Source of the DNA: Gammaproteobacteria bacterium Ga0074134
Lineage (GTDB): Bacteria; Pseudomonadota; Gammaproteobacteria; Ga0077554; Ga007554
Direction: 5' to 3'
DNA length: 64,000 bases
Assembly (NCBI GenBank): GCA_001464965.1
Contig: LNEJ01000049.1
Coordinates: 43,199 to 107,198, forward strand
In this document: one piece after another, positions 1 to 7,909 of the stretch
Layout: the number at the start of each line of letters is the position of its first letter
Numbering within the stretch: the stretch's first letter is position 1
Made by a program: the position numbers and the translations under genes
The notes under the pieces: model-generated
Told to the model about the DNA's origin: nothing
The model's database searches: none
Seen by the model: only the letters and a program-made list of their open reading frames with translations

Positions 1-411
1 GCACTGCTGGCTGAATGCCAGCCCCGCAGCGGGGTTGCGTTGCCCCCGATCATGGCCTCCGACCGCGATGCGGGCGCGATTCGCATGGCGCAGGAAAATG
101 CCGGGCGCGCCGGAGTGGCGCAGCATATCCAATTCACGTGTCAGGCTGTTTCGGCGGTCAGTCCGCCTGCCGGGACCGGCTGGATTGTCACCAACCCGCC
201 TTATGGTGTCCGCGTCAGCAGCAATAAGGACCTGCGCAATCTGTATGCCCAGCTTGGCAACGTGCTGCGCGCCAAGTGTCCCGGCTGGCACGCCGCTATT
301 CTATGCAATGACCTGATGCTGCTGGGGCAAACGCGCCTTGCGCTGGATACTTCTCTCTCGGTGCTGAATGGAGGCATCAAGGTGCGGCTGGCAAGAGGCC
401 TGGTAACGTAA
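1..411 (+). CDS. THUMP-type RNA methyltransferase, 3' end only
   Basis: The reading frame is open from base 1 and ends at a TAA, so only the C-terminal ~136 residues are present. The segment contains the adenine-methylase-type catalytic motif NPPYG followed by VRVSSNKDLRNLYAQLG, which is typical of the class I SAM-dependent rRNA/tRNA guanine-N2 methyltransferases of the RlmL/YpsC type that carry an N-terminal THUMP domain. The substrate is presumably 23S rRNA, but the THUMP part lies outside the window so the exact family member cannot be fixed. Two tandem small-RNA genes lie directly downstream on the same strand. Confidence 0.75.
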   Translation, partial: ALLAECQPRSGVALPPIMASDRDAGAIRMAQENAGRAGVAQHIQFTCQAVSAVSPPAGTGWIVTNPPYGVRVSSNKDLRNLYAQLGNVLRAKCPGWHAAILCNDLMLLGQTRLALDTSLSVLNGGIKVRLARGLVT

Positions 412-436
412 AAAGGTAAGGCCATGAAAACTCCTT

Positions 437-463
437 GAACTTTTTCCGGCAACCCATATCTTA
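437..463 (+). promoter_or_regulatory. sigma-E-like promoter of small RNA 1
   Basis: GAACTT is followed after 15 bases by ATCTTA. This resembles the extracytoplasmic sigma factor RpoE pattern (GAACTT, about 16 bases, TCTRA). A start about 7 bases after the -10 box would fall exactly at the first hairpin of the downstream RNA. The same arrangement recurs ahead of the second RNA. The sigma-factor assignment is inferred from the motif alone. Confidence 0.45.
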
Positions 464-469
464 CTTAGT

Positions 470-599
470 AAGTGCAATTCGTTTGCACTCTTCCGCCCCA
501 CCCCCTCCCGGGACGGAAGCCCCCCTATGCCCGGCTCCCCCAAGCCGGGTGTTTTTGGCCCCGGAAGCCTTCCTCAAGGCGCCGGGGCCTTATTTTTTT
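470..599 (+). ncRNA. structured small RNA 1 of a tandem pair
   Basis: Four consecutive hairpins can be read. The first is AGTGCAA/TTGCACT at the predicted 5' end. The second is a TTCCG..CGGAA stem with a C-rich loop that contains CCTCC. The third is CCCGGC/GCCGGG with a loop TCCCCCAA. The last is an intrinsic terminator, GGCCCCGG/CCGGGGCC, followed by TTATTTTTTT. The whole unit is repeated about 240 bases downstream with stem changes that preserve pairing, which supports a real RNA rather than a chance structure. No open reading frame accounts for it. The CCUCC loop is complementary to a Shine-Dalgarno core, so a role in translation control is possible but inferred. I do not recognise the family. 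Confidence 0.65.
557..599 (+). terminator. intrinsic terminator of small RNA 1
   Basis: A perfect 8-bp GGCCCCGG/CCGGGGCC stem encloses a second small stem (GCCTT/AAGGC). It is followed by TTATTTTTTT on the + strand. Confidence 0.8.
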
Positions 600-674
600 G
601 TGAAAAAATAACATTAAAAATCAATTTGTTGTGAATGCAGTCAGGGCTGAGGGGCACTTTTTGCATAAATTTCC

Positions 675-702
675 GAACTTTTTCTGATATCCAACTGTCT
701 CA
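675..702 (+). promoter_or_regulatory. sigma-E-like promoter of small RNA 2
   Basis: GAACTT is followed after 16 bases by GTCTCA, the same architecture as upstream of the first small RNA. The shared block GAACTTTTTC is identical in both copies while the spacer sequence differs, which suggests selection on the boxes. Confidence 0.45.
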
Positions 703-708
703 GGTAGG

Positions 709-850
709 GAGTGCAGTATTTTTGCACCTTTCCGTCCTACCCCTCCCAGGACGGAAATCCCCCTTTGCCCGGCTCCCCCAAGCCGGGCAATTTTTGGGCT
801 CCGGTCTTTCCATGCCTCATGCGTGGACAAAGCCGGGGCCTATTTTTTTT
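709..850 (+). ncRNA. structured small RNA 2 of a tandem pair
   Basis: This is the second copy of the four-hairpin unit: GTGCA/TGCAC; then TTCCGTC/GACGGAA (fully paired here) with a C-rich CCTCC-containing loop; then GCCCGGC/GCCGGGC with loop TCCCCCAA; then a terminator GGCTCCGG/CCGGGGCC followed by TATTTTTTTT. Stems 2, 3 and the terminator are conserved in shape with compensatory or wobble changes relative to copy 1, while the linker sequences differ. Its terminator overlaps the 3' end of the convergent pseudouridine synthase gene. Function is unknown. The C-rich loops suggest an antisense regulator acting at ribosome-binding sites, which is inference. Confidence 0.65.
797..850 (+). terminator. 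intrinsic terminator of small RNA 2
   Basis: A GGCTCCGG/CCGGGGCC stem with one G-U pair is followed by TATTTTTTTT. The T run doubles as the lysine-rich C-terminal codons of the convergent pseudouridine synthase gene. Confidence 0.7.
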
Positions 851-1643
851 GTGCTCCACGTTTTGTTTTGCCAAGCATTTCTGATATTGCCAATAGCTCC
901 TGTTCGGTCAACCGGCGGTTTTGCCCCTTAGGTAACGCCCCCAGAGTCACTGGGCCGATGGCCACTCGCACCAGACGCAGCACTTCGGCGCCCATCGCCA
1001 CGAGCATGCGCCGAATCTGGCGGTTTATCCCCTCGTGGAGCACGATTTCCAGCCAGCAATTTTTTTCACCGCTGCGCAACAGCCCCGCTGCCGCAGCGCG
1101 CGCCACGGTGCCGTCTTCCAGTGTCACCCCTTGCCGCAGGCGCGCGAGATCGGCCTCTTCCAGGCGCCTGTTAACCTGCACGTGATAGGTTTTGGGCAAG
1201 TGACTGGCGGGGTCCAGAATGCGCTGCGCCCAGGCAGTGTCATTAGTGAACAGGATCAGCCCCTCACTGGCCTTGTCCAGCCTGCCCACCGGAGCGAGCC
1301 AGGCATCCCCGGCGTCTGGCAGGCATTCATAGACCGTTGCCCGATCATGCTCGTCGCGAGCGGTGGTCACCAGGCCGCGCGGCTTGTTCACCGCCAGATA
1401 GTGTTTTGCGGCTTCTCCCAGCGGCTTTTCATCCACAACAAGCCTTGCCCTTTCCATATTGATGCGCAGGTTCGGGTCCATGACAACACGCCCATCGACC
1501 CTCACCCGGCCTGCCTCGATCATGCTCACCGCGACTGTGCGCGAGGCCAAGCCTAGCTTGGAAAGGGCGCGGGCGAGGCTGACCAGGCCGGGTTTGCCGG
1601 CGGGTTTGTACCTGGTAGTGGGATTGGACATGGGGGATATCAT
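840..1643 (-). CDS. RsuA/RluB-family pseudouridine synthase
   Basis: 267 residues. An N-terminal S4 RNA-binding domain (about residues 20-80, SKLGLASRTVAVSMIEAGRV) precedes the RsuA-type catalytic domain. The catalytic motif GRLDKASEGLILFTND contains the conserved aspartate, and LHEGINRQIRRM is the family's C-terminal signature. Enzymes of this family convert a specific uridine in rRNA to pseudouridine. The sequence is closest in layout to RluB/RsuA-like proteins of ordinary length, but I cannot tell which rRNA position is modified. Translation may begin at residue 5 (MSNPT) rather than residue 1. The C-terminus is lysine-rich and overlaps the terminator of the convergent small RNA. Confidence 0.85.
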   Translation of the reverse strand: MISPMSNPTTRYKPAGKPGLVSLARALSKLGLASRTVAVSMIEAGRVRVDGRVVMDPNLRINMERARLVVDEKPLGEAAKHYLAVNKPRGLVTTARDEHDRATVYECLPDAGDAWLAPVGRLDKASEGLILFTNDTAWAQRILDPASHLPKTYHVQVNRRLEEADLARLRQGVTLEDGTVARAAAAGLLRSGEKNCWLEIVLHEGINRQIRRMLVAMGAEVLRLVRVAIGPVTLGALPKGQNRRLTEQELLAISEMLGKTKRGAQKK

Positions 1644-2038
1644 AGCAAAATGGGAAGGTACCCCGCCCCATTGATGCCGGGCTTTGTTTCATTGAGGCCA
1701 GGACAAAACTCTTTCAATCAATCAACAAAACCCAACAACGCACCGCCTGAGTAATACCTCACAATTTACCTTCGCTCGGACTCATGTCTGGATTGGAAAA
1801 TATTTCAGGTATTGCGAGCCATGTTAGCAACAAATAGACTTGCCCGGTTTCTCCGTGGGGTAGAAAGCCGGTGGAGTCCATAGATACCGAGCTTTACCCA
1901 TCCGTCTTTGTCATGTCACCAAGCGGGCGGGGATTTTTGTCCAGGCTCTCAGCTTGAATCGCAGCCGTTGCGACCGGTGGCGTGGTAAGCTGGCGCGTCC
2001 CATTTTTTCGTGCATTCAACACCCCGCCTGAATACATC
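1644..2038. other. intergenic stretch, nothing recognised
   Basis: About 395 bases between the divergent pseudouridine synthase and DUF3025 genes. No convincing ORF, RNA fold, repeat or terminator was seen. It presumably holds the two divergent promoters. Confidence 0.5.
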
Positions 2039-2890
2039 ATGATGAACGCAAGCCCGCAGTTACCATGGGACCCGGAGTTTCCGTCCCGCTCCCCCCTCTA
2101 TGAGCCCTTGCGCCGATGGGCGGATGTGTTCTCGGCGTTTAGAAATGCATGGCCTGGGCTGGATGATTATCAGCGCGTGCTGGATGGCCACGGCGAGCCG
2201 ATTCTCACCGCGACGGGTAAGCCGATAAAAATCGTCAAGCAGGACGCGGCGCCTGGCTGCTTTGAAGAGCATTATGCACCGAGAATCTATTTCACGGGCG
2301 AGATACAAACCCGGACCGGAAATTGGCATGATTTTTTTCAATTTCTCACATGGGTTGTATTTCCAAAAACGAAGGCCGCGATTAATGCCATTCATATTCC
2401 TGCAGCCAGGCAGCGTCTTTGTGGCGCGGCTGAGCCGGGGCGCCGCTCGGCAATTGAAAATATGCTTTCATTGTTTGATGAAGGTGGAGCCATTGTTGTT
2501 TCTTCGGATAAATCCTTGCTGCAATTGATCCGTGACTTTCGTTGGAAAACGTTGTTCTGGGAACGGCGCGACGAGCTTGCCGCAAAGCTGCAGTGCATCA
2601 CCTTTGGTCATGCGCTGTATGAAAAGGCCCTGGCGCCTTATGTTGGCATGACGGCCAACTGCATACTGCTGCCGGTTGACGACGATTTCTTTTGCAAAGA
2701 ATTGGCTGAGCAATTAGCCTGGCTTGATACATCAGTGGCGCAACTGTTCGCCACTGGCGAGGCACTGAGCCAGCCCAAGGATCTGCACCCCCTGCCTATA
2801 CTCGGCTTGCCTGGCCTCGATCCTGACAATGAGCAGGAAACGTATTACGGCAATACCGGATATTTCAGGCCTGCACGCAGGCCGCGATAA
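2039..2890 (+). CDS. DUF3025 domain protein
   Basis: About 283 residues from the tandem ATGs at 2039/2042. The ORF-track start lies 19 codons further upstream in less protein-like sequence. The motif NWHDFFQFLTWVVFPKTKAAIN is the hallmark of the DUF3025 family, found widely in beta- and gammaproteobacteria without an assigned function. No signal peptide or membrane segment is visible, so it is probably cytoplasmic. It stands alone between the pseudouridine synthase and the SGRxNP protein pair. No clear Shine-Dalgarno sequence precedes either ATG, so the start is uncertain. Confidence 0.75.
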   Translation: MMNASPQLPWDPEFPSRSPLYEPLRRWADVFSAFRNAWPGLDDYQRVLDGHGEPILTATGKPIKIVKQDAAPGCFEEHYAPRIYFTGEIQTRTGNWHDFFQFLTWVVFPKTKAAINAIHIPAARQRLCGAAEPGRRSAIENMLSLFDEGGAIVVSSDKSLLQLIRDFRWKTLFWERRDELAAKLQCITFGHALYEKALAPYVGMTANCILLPVDDDFFCKELAEQLAWLDTSVAQLFATGEALSQPKDLHPLPILGLPGLDPDNEQETYYGNTGYFRPARRPR

Positions 2891-3053
2891 TGAAGCGTAT
2901 TGCGCCCAGCCGTGAAAATGGATGTTGCATCTGCGCCTAGCCTACTCTATGTTATGAAGGGCGCCCGGAAATGGGCCTCGATCCATGCTGGAGGTTCCTT
3001 ATAAATGTGGGAATAAGGATAGAAGCAGATACGCTACCAAAAGGAGATAGGAT

Positions 3054-3929
3054 ATGAAACTTCGAATAACAATCGATATTTTTAGCGGCCGCCCAAACCC
3101 GGTCATCGAGCTTGATGATGCAGATAGCCGCGCAGCGCTCCAACGATTACTTCCCTCCCGGGTACTTAAAAGAGCCGAACAACGAGCACCTGCAGATACG
3201 CTTGGTTATCGCGGCTTGGTGATCGAACAGATCGGTGCCGGCTCAAAAAAACTTCCAAAACAGTTTCGCCTGCTGAACGGTAAATTGCTGGGCGAGAATA
3301 TCGCACACCGCGTTGGTGATGAAGCATTCGAAGATTTCATCTTTGCCGATAAAAAGCGCATCCAGGCGCTAAAGGTTGGTACAGGTTTCGAAACATATCT
3401 TTCCAAGGAGCTTGAGCGTTACCGGCGTCTGGAGGCAGCATACATGCCGTCGAAGGAGCGATGGCCGGTTTTGAAGAAATGTCCATGCGCGCCCATCTAC
3501 GAACCCGCCTGGTGGAATGATGGCGGAGCGCGGCAATGGAATAACAACTGCTACAATTACGCCACCAACTATCGAACAGACACGTTCGCGCAGCCCGGCC
3601 TCGCTGCAGGAGCCATGTATGCCGCCTTGACCTGTCCAGACGTCTGGGGAGCGGCCCAAAAGGATGAGCTTATCCCGCAGAAGATCAAGAACATCACCTG
3701 CCCCAAAGTGGGCCACCTTGTCGCATTGGTGATCGCACCCGGTTGGGATTTCCACTGGTACCGGCTAGGCCCCAACATGCGATGGTCACACAAGCCGGGC
3801 GGGACGCCGGTCACTAACCTGGATAACAGCGGCCATATCATCCCTGATCCGCGGACGGCGGATCGTGGCCCCTACACGCAGTTCTGTGGCTTCATGCTGG
3901 TTATGCATGGACACATCAAGATCCGGTAA
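3054..3929 (+). CDS. unrecognised protein: SGRxNP domain plus possible cysteine-peptidase-like domain
   Basis: 291 residues with a strong ribosome-binding site (AAGGAGATAGGAT). The N-terminal ~110 residues start with IDIFSGRPNP and contain LGYRGL. The C-terminal half has NNCYNYATN (Cys near residue 166) and WDFHWYRLG (His near residue 234) followed by several Asn/Asp, an order compatible with a papain-like Cys-His-Asn fold. I do not recognise the family and no activity should be assumed. The next gene overlaps this one by 23 bases and encodes a stand-alone relative of the N-terminal domain. That coupling suggests the two proteins work together. No signal peptide is apparent. Confidence 0.65.
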   Translation: MKLRITIDIFSGRPNPVIELDDADSRAALQRLLPSRVLKRAEQRAPADTLGYRGLVIEQIGAGSKKLPKQFRLLNGKLLGENIAHRVGDEAFEDFIFADKKRIQALKVGTGFETYLSKELERYRRLEAAYMPSKERWPVLKKCPCAPIYEPAWWNDGGARQWNNNCYNYATNYRTDTFAQPGLAAGAMYAALTCPDVWGAAQKDELIPQKIKNITCPKVGHLVALVIAPGWDFHWYRLGPNMRWSHKPGGTPVTNLDNSGHIIPDPRTADRGPYTQFCGFMLVMHGHIKIR

Positions 3930-4263
3930 TGAGGGCAAACAATGGATTGCGACCGCTCTGGTTTATTCAGGGCGCCGCAATCCATCGTGGCGCGTGAATG
4001 AGGAGCACGCCCGGCAGCTTCAGCAGATATGGGGCGAGCTTGAGCTCTATCCCGGTGAATTTAGCAAACCCAAAGCGCTTGGATATAGCGGTTGTACGCT
4101 GCTTGCTCCGGGCGGTGATCAGTGGCTGGCTTATGGTGATGTGGTGTCGCGAAGCCACGGCGACGGCATTGAATTACGCTCTGATCCAGAGCGGCGGTTC
4201 GAAAAGGCAGTGCTCTCTTCAGCGCCTGCGCAGAGCTTGCCGCCGTGGACGCCATCAGCCTAG
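3907..4263 (+). CDS. small SGRxNP-domain protein, unrecognised
   Basis: About 118 residues from the in-frame ATG at 3907, which overlaps the end of the previous gene; the track's start at 3865 is less likely. It contains ALVYSGRRNPSWRV, then LGYSGC and a closing block FEKAVLSSAP. These align in order with IFSGRPNPVIEL, LGYRGL and FEDFIFAD in the upstream protein, so it appears to be a free-standing copy of that protein's N-terminal domain. Function is unknown. The tight overlap implies translational coupling. A role as partner or antagonist of the larger protein is only inference. Confidence 0.6.
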   Translation: MDTSRSGNEGKQWIATALVYSGRRNPSWRVNEEHARQLQQIWGELELYPGEFSKPKALGYSGCTLLAPGGDQWLAYGDVVSRSHGDGIELRSDPERRFEKAVLSSAPAQSLPPWTPSA

Positions 4264-4415
4264 CAGTGGAATCAGGCCTGTTGAATTCATGTGGCATATC
4301 CGCTCGCTGAGGGTTTGAAGATCGCGCCGCGTAACCAAAAATGAAGCGTGACCGTCCCTGTGACGCCCTGGTTCAGCTACAATAACCACCTTTCCCAAGC
4401 CGCCATGATCCCTGA

Positions 4416-6509
4416 ATGTCCGAATTAAATCCCCGCCAGCGTGCCGCCGTGCGGCATCTTGATACTCCGTTGCTGGTGCTCGCCGGTGCGGGCAGCGGCA
4501 AGACGCGCGTTATTACGCAAAAGATTGCCTATCTGATCCAGGAGTGCGGCATCGCGCCGCGCCATATCGCCGCCGTGACATTTACCAACAAGGCCGCCCG
4601 CGAGATGAAAGAGCGCGCGGGCAAGCTGCTGGGCGGCAAGGACAGCCGCGGACTGATGGTGTCCACCTTTCATACCTTGGGGCTGAACATCATCCGCCGC
4701 GAGCTCAAGGCGCTGGGATACCGCCCGGGATTCTCGATTTTTGATGCGCAGGACTCCGCCACCCTGCTGCGCGACCTGATGCACAAAGGATTTTCCGACG
4801 CGCAGGGACGCGCTAGTGCCGCAGGAGGCAGGATGCCGGGAGCGGCCGGTGACGGCGAACAAACAGAAAAAGTTCAATGGCAAATCTCGCGCTGGAAAAG
4901 CACGCTGGTCAATCCAGAGCAGGCATTGGAGCTGGCGGGTGGTGATGCCATGCTGACCGCCGCCGCGGCGATCTATGGCGAATACGAGCGCCACCTCAAG
5001 GCGTATAACGCCATGGATTTCGATGACCTGATCTTAAAGCCGGTGACCCTGTTCGCAAGCCATCCGGAAATCCTTGATGCCTGGCAAAACCGTATCCGCT
5101 ATCTGCTGGTGGATGAGTATCAGGATACCAATGCCAGCCAGTACCGCATGGTGCGGCTGCTGACCGGTCCGCGCGGGGCGCTCACCGTGGTGGGTGATGA
5201 TGACCAATCCGTCTATGCCTGGCGTGGCGCGCAGCCGGAGAATCTCGCCCTGTTGCAAAACGATTTCCCGCGTTTGACGGTGATCAAGCTGGAGCAGAAT
5301 TACCGCTCCACTGGCTGCATCCTCAAGGCCGCCAATCACCTGATCGCCAACAACCCCCATGTCTTCGAGAAAGCGCTGTGGAGCGACAAGGGTTTTGGTT
5401 CGCAGATCCGTGTGATTCAGGCGCGTAATGACGAGCATGAGGCGGAGCGGGTAGTGTCGGAACTGGTCAGCCACAAGTTCAAGCACCGCACCGAATTTCG
5501 TGATTATGCGATTCTCTATCGCGGCAATCATCAGTCTCGCCTCTTTGAGCGCATCCTGCGCGAACAGCGCATCCCCTATTTTCTGAGTGGCGGCACCTCG
5601 TTTTTCGCGCACACCGAAGTCAAAGACATCATGGCTTACCTGCGCCTGCTGGTGAATCAGGACGATGACAGCGCGTTTCTGCGCGTGGTGAACACGCCGC
5701 GCCGCGAGATCGGCCCCACCACGCTGGAAAAACTCGCCGACTATGCCAGTGCGCGCGGCACCAGTCTGCTGACTGCGAGTTTCGAGCTGGGTCTGGAACA
5801 GCATCTGTCCGAGCGTGCCGTCACCAAGATCCGCTATTTTTCTGAGTGGCTGGTGGATCTGGGGGATCGTGCCAAGCGTGGCGACCCCATCGCCGCAGTC
5901 AAGGACATGATCCGCACGATGGATTACGAAACCTGGCTCAAGGACACCTGCAAGGATCTCAAGACCGCCGAGCGGCGCATGGAAAATGTCAACGAACTGG
6001 TCGCCTGGTTGCAACGCCTGCACGAACCGTCCGAAGGTTTTGGTGAAAATCAGCAGGAAAAGAGCCTGGCAGATCTGGTTTCGCATATGGCGCTGATGGA
6101 CATCCTGGATCGCGGCGAGGACGAAAACACCAGTGATTGTGTACACCTGATGACATTGCATGCCGCCAAGGGACTGGAGTTTCCGCATGTTTTTCTGATC
6201 GGCATGGAAGAGGAGCTGCTGCCGCACCGCACCAGCATCGAGGACGGCAATGTGGAAGAGGAGCGGCGGCTGGCTTATGTTGGCATTACCCGCGCCCGTG
6301 AAACACTCACCTTTACCCTTGCCGGACAGCGCAAACGCTACGGCGAGATGATCGCCTGCGAGCCTAGCCGGTTTTTGAAAGAATTGCCGGCAGAGGATCT
6401 GGTATGGGAAGGCAGAGGGATCGAGGTTGATCCGCAGCAGCGCCAGGAACGCGGCCAGGCGCACCTGGCGAATCTGCGCAATTTGCTGGGGGGTGCATTG
6501 AATGAATGA
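4416..6509 (+). CDS. rep: ATP-dependent DNA helicase Rep (UvrD/Rep superfamily 1)
   Basis: 697 residues, close to the usual Rep length. Visible helicase motifs in order: Walker A GAGSGKT (about residues 22-28), TFTNKAAREMKER (Ia), LLVDEYQDTN (Walker B, II), VVGDDDQSVYAWRGA (III), LEQNYRST (IV), LMTLHAAKGLEF (V) and YVGITRARE (VI). Rep moves 3'-5' along single-stranded DNA, removes protein roadblocks and helps stalled replication forks restart. The N-terminus MSELNPRQRAAVRHL and the motif set favour Rep over UvrD. The region around residues 130-150 (ASAAGGRMPGAAGDGE) looks like a low-complexity insertion. It is transcribed alone; a copy of a dispersed repeat follows it. Confidence 0.93.
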   Translation: MSELNPRQRAAVRHLDTPLLVLAGAGSGKTRVITQKIAYLIQECGIAPRHIAAVTFTNKAAREMKERAGKLLGGKDSRGLMVSTFHTLGLNIIRRELKALGYRPGFSIFDAQDSATLLRDLMHKGFSDAQGRASAAGGRMPGAAGDGEQTEKVQWQISRWKSTLVNPEQALELAGGDAMLTAAAAIYGEYERHLKAYNAMDFDDLILKPVTLFASHPEILDAWQNRIRYLLVDEYQDTNASQYRMVRLLTGPRGALTVVGDDDQSVYAWRGAQPENLALLQNDFPRLTVIKLEQNYRSTGCILKAANHLIANNPHVFEKALWSDKGFGSQIRVIQARNDEHEAERVVSELVSHKFKHRTEFRDYAILYRGNHQSRLFERILREQRIPYFLSGGTSFFAHTEVKDIMAYLRLLVNQDDDSAFLRVVNTPRREIGPTTLEKLADYASARGTSLLTASFELGLEQHLSERAVTKIRYFSEWLVDLGDRAKRGDPIAAVKDMIRTMDYETWLKDTCKDLKTAERRMENVNELVAWLQRLHEPSEGFGENQQEKSLADLVSHMALMDILDRGEDENTSDCVHLMTLHAAKGLEFPHVFLIGMEEELLPHRTSIEDGNVEEERRLAYVGITRARETLTFTLAGQRKRYGEMIACEPSRFLKELPAEDLVWEGRGIEVDPQQRQERGQAHLANLRNLLGGALNE

Positions 6510-6584
6510 GAACGCATCCCTTACTTCAAACCCCGAAGAATGATTGACCGAGCATGGTGATGCCTCGTATCACCATGCCTTAAG

Positions 6585-6633
6585 GCCTGTCTGTGAATAC
6601 ATCATCCCTGCGTTGCTGCGCCAAAACACGCCA
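6585..6633 (+). repeat. dispersed repeat family A, terminal fragment
   Basis: GCCTGTCTGTGAATACATC and the following CCCTGCGTTGCTG..CCAAAACACGCC match the left end of the complete element at 63499-63763 with few differences. It lies just downstream of rep and ends shortly after, so it is a partial copy. Confidence 0.7.
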
Positions 6634-6670
6634 GACAGTACCCACAGGGCAGATTGCAGTCCATACAAAT

Positions 6671-7903
6671 TCACAACCCCAATCCCCTCGCTAATCTCGG
6701 CAGCTTGCCTACCAGCCCCATGGTCTGGCGCGCCAGCAGGTGTTTCAGCGGCGGCAGCAGGTCCACGGCCAGTAATCCCAGGTTGCGCCCCAGCGCGAAC
6801 GGTGCAAGCGGGTTGGTGAAGATGCGTACCAGGCTGTCGGTGAAGGCAATGGCGCGCATCTGATCGGCGCGGCGCCAGGCAGCGTAGTGGTTGAGCACGT
6901 CGAGGCTGCCGATGTCGCGGCCGGCGCGTTGCGCCTCGACAATGACCTGGGCAAGCGCAGCGGCATCGCGCAGGCCGAGATTGAAACCTTGGCCTGCGAT
7001 GGGGTGCAGGGTGTGGGCGGCATTGCCGATCACGGCAAGGTGTGGACGCACGTGTTCGAGCGCGCGGGTCAACACCAGCGGGTAAGCGTGGCGCGTGCCA
7101 GTTTGTTGCAATCTGCCCAGGCGGTGGCCAAAGGCGTGCTGTAATCCTGAGAGGAAGGTCTCATTGGACAGGCTCATGATGGCGTCAGCTTGGCCGCTGG
7201 AAACTGTCCACACCACGGCGCAGCGGTTATCGCTCATCGGCAGCATGGCGATGGGGCCGGTGGAGGTGAAGCGCTCGTAGGCAACGTTGTTGTGCGGGCG
7301 CTGCGGCGTGATGTTGGTGATGATGGCGGTCTGGTGGTAATCCCAGGCGCGGGTGGGAATCTTGAGCTGTTCACGCACCGCCGATTTGCCGCCGTCCGCC
7401 GCCACTACCAGGCGCGCGGTGAGGGTACGCTGCCCGCCATTTTGGTCCACGACCACCTGTGAGTGGCCGGCGCTGGTGGTAATGGCGACAAGCTGGGCCG
7501 GGCAGATCTGGTCAACATGGGGGAGGGTGCGAAGCGCTTGCATGAGCGTTTGGCCGAGCGTTCGGCTCACCACGACATAACCCAGCGCCTCGACACCTTC
7601 ATCCACACAGTCGATGTGCGTGACGCCGAAATGGCCGCGGTCGGAGACATGGATCTTTTTGATAGGGGTGGTAGCTCCGGCCAACGCAGGCCACAGACCC
7701 ATGCCCTCGAAGATGCGCCGCGATCCGTAGGCGAGCGCCAGGGTACGGTCATCGTAACTGGGCTGCACCTGCGCGGATGCGTTAAACGGCACGGCCTCAA
7801 TGATGCCGATGCGCAACGTGCTATTGCCCAGCGCGCATGCAAGGCTCGCGCCCACCATGCCGCCGCCGATGATCAGGATGTCATAATCGGTGGATGCGGA
7901 CAT
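6671..7903 (-). CDS. ubiH: UbiH-type FAD-dependent ubiquinone-biosynthesis hydroxylase
   Basis: 410 residues. An N-terminal dinucleotide-binding fold (IIGGGMVGASLACAL), the middle FAD motif (VVAADGGKSAVREQL) and the C-terminal ribityl-binding motif (GNAAHTLHPIAGQGFNLGLRD) define the UbiH/UbiI/UbiF flavin monooxygenase family. UbiH hydroxylates the 2-octaprenyl-6-methoxyphenol ring during aerobic ubiquinone synthesis at the inner membrane. The assignment to UbiH rather than UbiI/UbiF rests on the neighbouring order ygfB-pepP-ubiH, which is conserved in gammaproteobacteria. Only a few bases separate it from pepP, so it is in the same operon. The usual second hydroxylase gene does not follow; rep does. 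Confidence 0.87.
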   Translation of the reverse strand: MSASTDYDILIIGGGMVGASLACALGNSTLRIGIIEAVPFNASAQVQPSYDDRTLALAYGSRRIFEGMGLWPALAGATTPIKKIHVSDRGHFGVTHIDCVDEGVEALGYVVVSRTLGQTLMQALRTLPHVDQICPAQLVAITTSAGHSQVVVDQNGGQRTLTARLVVAADGGKSAVREQLKIPTRAWDYHQTAIITNITPQRPHNNVAYERFTSTGPIAMLPMSDNRCAVVWTVSSGQADAIMSLSNETFLSGLQHAFGHRLGRLQQTGTRHAYPLVLTRALEHVRPHLAVIGNAAHTLHPIAGQGFNLGLRDAAALAQVIVEAQRAGRDIGSLDVLNHYAAWRRADQMRAIAFTDSLVRIFTNPLAPFALGRNLGLLAVDLLPPLKHLLARQTMGLVGKLPRLARGLGL

Positions 7904-7909
7904 GGATGA

